Shown here: positions 61,602-64,000 of the stretch, one piece after another | Layout of the letters: every line of letters starts with the position of its first letter | Position numbering within the stretch: position 1 is the stretch's first letter | Assembly (NCBI GenBank): GCA_045539515.1 | Contig: JAZQFN010000087.1 | Span: 1-64,000 of the forward strand | Origin: RGIG8748 sp045539515 | GTDB lineage: Bacteria > Bacillota > Clostridia > UMGS1810 | Direction of reading: 5' to 3' | Length of the DNA: 64,000 nt | The notes under the pieces: generated by a model | What the model saw: only the letters and a program-made list of their open reading frames with translations | Told to the model about the DNA's origin: nothing | Database searches by the model: none | Position numbers and translations under genes: made by a program

Positions 61602-61765
61602 TAAAAAAAGGTGCACCCGAGAGTGCACCCCAAAAAACGTAACACTCTGCATAATGCACCACACATCATCAACTACGCCAAAAAAGGGAAAGTCAAAAAC
61701 AGAGGTACGCTTTTTACTAAAAGCGTAACCCTTCTTTGGCATAAATATTAAAAATGATATGTGGT
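61602..61765 (-). promoter_or_regulatory. structured leader RNA with attenuator
   Basis: Minus-strand leader of about 164 nt starting at the predicted transcription start. P1: ACCACATATCAT (61754-61765) pairs over 12 bp, including one G-U, with ATGATGTGTGGT (61658-61669). P2: GCCAAAGAAGGG (61730-61741) with the arm at 61677-61689. P3: the hairpin at 61707-61728 (TACGCTTTT/AAAAGCGTA). Then a terminator (GGTGCAC 61610-61616 and GTGCACC 61623-61629, T7 tail) ends 14 nt before GGAGG. AGAGTG (61643-61648) can pair with CACTCT (61620-61625) as a competing antiterminator. This looks like an aptamer plus expression platform; I recognise no known class. Confidence 0.65.
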
Positions 61766-61771
61766 GATTAT

Positions 61772-61800
61772 ATTATAGCACAATTTGATTGTTTTTACAA
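61772..61800 (-). promoter_or_regulatory. promoter of the structured leader
   Basis: Minus-strand TTGTAA (61795-61800), 17-nt spacer and TATAAT (61772-61777). The predicted start near 61765 coincides with the first base of helix P1. Confidence 0.75.
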
Positions 61801-61811
61801 GAAATTTTTAT

Positions 61812-61843
61812 AAAAAAGCAGAAGCCGAAGCTTCTGCTTTTTT
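61812..61843 (-). terminator. terminator after the isomerase gene
   Basis: Stem AAAAAAGCAGAAGC/GCTTCTGCTTTTTT with a 4-nt loop, strong on both strands; it ends the isomerase unit immediately before the leader promoter. Confidence 0.85.
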
Positions 61844-61863
61844 AATGAGAATCTCATTTGTAT

Positions 61864-61892
61864 GGAAGATTCTTCACTTCGCTTACAATGAC
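61864..61892. repeat. REPIN-like repeat copy 5
   Basis: GAAGATTCTTCACTTCGCTTACAATGACA, a single diverged arm between the isomerase stop and its terminator. This and the preceding features account for the gap 61588-61926. Confidence 0.75.
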
Positions 61893-61926
61893 ATATTTTT
61901 AATAAATATTCCGTTCGGGATGATAT

Positions 61927-62787
61927 TTATTCTTCAATCATATCCGCAAGTTTTCTTGCTGATTTGGAAAGCTCCTTAATACCTTCAAACACATTTTCTT
62001 CGTTATATGCTTTAAGGTACTGGTCTGCCTCCAGGGTGATGTAGCCATCATATTCTATTTCCTTAAGTGCCTTTGCAATGGCATCAAAATCCATATCCAT
62101 GCTAAAGGGTATCTGGTGGCTGTCGTGCCAACGGTCGTTGTCGTGCACGTGGAGAGCCTTAAGCCTCTTTCCCAGTGCCTTTATCATACCGGGAGCAGAT
62201 GACATATCTCCCATCATTTCCGCATGACCCAAGTCAAGGCATGCCACGAGGTACTCATCATTTACCACATCAAGATGTTTGTTAAAATCCTCCGCTGTGG
62301 CACAGGCGGAAAAGCTCGCTCTGTCGGTTGCATCATCCCACTGCCACATATTTTCCGTGGCGATTTTTACACCGCACTCTTTGGCAAAGGGTAAAAGGTC
62401 AAAAAACATCTCTGCATTTTCTTCGGCAGACTTGTAGTTGTCGGGGTGGATAACGCAAATCTTTCCGCCGGCTTCTGCGGTACATTCTATGGCACGCTTC
62501 TGCAGGTCAAGTATTTCCTTTATACGTACGGGAAACGGTGCATGGGACTGATTGCAATGTATGCCGTTGTCAAGACCTATCTGCTTTAATCTTCTTGCAA
62601 ATTTAAGATAATCATTTCCTCTTAATGGATGATTGCTTTCAACAATACACATATTTTCCCAGTCGTATCTGGCCATATCAAACATGGAAAAATCCCAGGC
62701 ATCAAAGCCGGCTTTTGCTATAAGCTCTATTGCTTTTTCTTCACCTGTAATTCTTGATGCAGATGCTATTTCTGTTGATATTTTCAT
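61927..62787 (-). CDS. sugar phosphate isomerase/epimerase family protein
   Basis: A 286-residue TIM barrel. Metal ligands probably lie in IATENMWQW (Glu), CLDLGHAEM (Asp/His), LKALHVHDNDRWHD (His) and ITLEADQ (Glu). AAGGGAGG precedes the ATG. It begins 14 nt after the partial barrel gene, forming a probable sugar-catabolic operon that continues beyond the window. Confidence 0.85.
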   Translation of the reverse strand: MKISTEIASASRITGEEKAIELIAKAGFDAWDFSMFDMARYDWENMCIVESNHPLRGNDYLKFARRLKQIGLDNGIHCNQSHAPFPVRIKEILDLQKRAIECTAEAGGKICVIHPDNYKSAEENAEMFFDLLPFAKECGVKIATENMWQWDDATDRASFSACATAEDFNKHLDVVNDEYLVACLDLGHAEMMGDMSSAPGMIKALGKRLKALHVHDNDRWHDSHQIPFSMDMDFDAIAKALKEIEYDGYITLEADQYLKAYNEENVFEGIKELSKSARKLADMIEE

Positions 62788-62801
62788 AGTATTTGCCTCC
62801 C

Positions 62802-64000
62802 TTATACCTCAAATGTTCCAAACCCGGAAAGCTCATATAATGCGGATTTTACAGATACTTTTGTTTTATTCTTGAAAGAATATACAAAGTCACTTACATT
62901 GTCTGCACACTCTACATTCAGCGTACCATCCATAAACTCTGCTGTGCAACCAAATGTTGTAAGGCTGCCGTCATCATTCTGGTGAACAAAGGCTTTCTTA
63001 AGTACGGTTTCTTCCATACACTTGAAGATTTCGTGTACGTCATTGTCACAGCAACCGCCCTGGGTATCTACGATTTCTTCTACTCCTCCGCCCAGAATAA
63101 GAGGACAGAATTCATAACCCCCGTTTACCTTCTGTTCACCTATGCGGTACCAGCCGGATATCATATCTACATAGCCTTCGGTAAATTCCTTTTCCACATA
63201 TTTGGCTCTGTATGCCTTTTCCTTGGGCTCTACAAACTTGTAGCCGTCTTTAACCTCGTTGTCGAAGTCCGGCACAAAGGCTCTTTCGGCTTTTATGTAG
63301 GGTGCGGCACAGAACGCCCAGCGAAGGTTGCCATTTTCATCAATGAGCTGTGCACTTGCTCCCATACCGTTCATAAGGCTCATAAGGTACTTCTTCTTTC
63401 CGGTGAGCATGTAGAGATAATAGTGAGCGTAGAGGGTCCAGCCTGTCCAGCCGTGAGGAGAATTGAACATATTTTCCCTTATCATTACATCGTACTGGGA
63501 TTCCCAGTAGCGGATTGATGCACCGTTCATACGGCAGTCGGGTATGAGCTGTTGTTCAAGGCAGGAATGAATTGAAAGCATATATTCTGCCGCATTTATA
63601 TACTCTGCCCTTTCCTCTTCAGGAAGTGTAAGAGCAAACATACCTATCTGCAGAGCAGAACAGGAAATCATACCGTCTTCAAGGGTCATTTCGCCCTCGG
63701 TTTCAATGTTGTCAAGGTTGCGGACAAGCTCGTCTACAGCTTTCTTTGCAGATTCATAGTGAACCCGGGAGAGCTTTACAAGTTCACTGTCACCGCACTC
63801 TTTTTCCGCAAGAGCAAGCTCCAGCATAGACTTGGCAATGTATATAACGCAGGTATAGTGCACCTTTTTGTTTTTGTAAGCTCCGGTTGCATCCTGATGC
63901 TTAATAAGGAAGTCCGCAAAGCCTGCGGCGTATTTAAGGCAATCAAGCCTGTTGTCGGGTTCTGCCTCATACATATCCACAAGCACGCTTATAAGACCGG
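62802..64000 (-). CDS. partial (alpha/alpha)-barrel-type protein, 5' end outside window
   Basis: The last 394 or more residues of a larger protein; the frame stays open to the window edge, so the GTG at 63986 is not a true start. It has helix-rich repeats (YAAGFADFLIKHQDATGAY, WTGWTLYAHYYLYMLTGKKKY) typical of (alpha/alpha)-barrel glycan-active enzymes (GH88/105/127-like), then a small beta-rich C-terminal domain. Cys-rich GGCCDNDVHEIFKC is unusual and could bind metal. The exact family is not recognised. It precedes an isomerase gene by 14 nt, pointing to sugar catabolism. Confidence 0.6.
   Translation of the reverse strand, partial: GLISVLVDMYEAEPDNRLDCLKYAAGFADFLIKHQDATGAYKNKKVHYTCVIYIAKSMLELALAEKECGDSELVKLSRVHYESAKKAVDELVRNLDNIETEGEMTLEDGMISCSALQIGMFALTLPEEERAEYINAAEYMLSIHSCLEQQLIPDCRMNGASIRYWESQYDVMIRENMFNSPHGWTGWTLYAHYYLYMLTGKKKYLMSLMNGMGASAQLIDENGNLRWAFCAAPYIKAERAFVPDFDNEVKDGYKFVEPKEKAYRAKYVEKEFTEGYVDMISGWYRIGEQKVNGGYEFCPLILGGGVEEIVDTQGGCCDNDVHEIFKCMEETVLKKAFVHQNDDGSLTTFGCTAEFMDGTLNVECADNVSDFVYSFKNKTKVSVKSALYELSGFGTFEV

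Overview
The window looks like a chromosomal segment of an uncultured, gut-type Clostridia bacterium (Oscillospirales/Christensenellales-like; this placement is inferred). The support is: AT-leaning DNA with strong purine-rich ribosome-binding sites; several TTG and GTG starts (trkA, purM, purE, mrdA); an ECF-type vitamin transporter; a T-box-type leader; an mreBCD-mrdA-(minD-like)-mgsA block; and a purine operon in which PurH is split into a formyltransferase and an archaeal-type PurO cyclohydrolase. No tRNA, rRNA, CRISPR array, transposase or phage gene was seen. Most genes lie on the minus strand.

Layout. 0.2-5.7 kb: ion homeostasis on the minus strand (CPA2 antiporter, ClC channel, TrkA, TrkH). 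5.9-7.5 kb: a small membrane protein and an aldo/keto reductase. 7.6-11.0 kb (+): EcfT followed by one polypeptide carrying both ECF ATPases and an S component. 11.1-15.9 kb: small membrane proteins, rnr-smpB and a TIM-barrel isomerase. 16.0-34.7 kb: an accessory catabolic region with a CocE-like hydrolase, YitT, an amidohydrolase/GNAT-C fusion, a nitrilase/GDPD fusion, two DUF4838 proteins, a NagB-like protein lacking a catalytic Asp, a PIG-L deacetylase, an AraC regulator, an isomerase, an MFS permease, a serine hydrolase and two SGNH esterases. 34.9-36.6 kb: a metallo-beta-lactamase-fold hydrolase and a Ca2+/Na+ antiporter. 36.7-47.6 kb: purine operon purE-F-M-N-O-H-D-L. 47.7-56.6 kb: mgsA, a MinD-like protein with an altered P-loop, mrdA, mreD, mreC, mreB, maf, dut and a U32 peptidase. 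56.6-64 kb: a T-box-like leader in front of a TIM-barrel/acyl-CoA-ligase fusion, LemA and TPM proteins, a small SLOG-like gene behind a structured attenuator, and another sugar isomerase with a partial (alpha/alpha)-barrel gene.

How the parts fit. The 22-35 kb genes could form a pathway for a decorated, probably amino-sugar-containing glycan: esterases and DUF4838 proteins to trim it, an MFS permease for uptake, PIG-L to deacetylate, and a NagB-like enzyme and isomerases to convert the sugar, under a divergent AraC regulator. This is inference from context.

Intergenic DNA is rich in palindromic elements. There are five REPIN-like copies of an AATGACA...GAATCTTC unit, two copies of a second 3'-end repeat, and a tandem hairpin array punctuated by CGATATG boxes. 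The strongest candidates for something undescribed are the structured leader and terminator before the small gene at 61.2-61.6 kb, the T-box-like leader without an obvious TGGN bulge at 56.9-57.2 kb, and the several unusual gene fusions.
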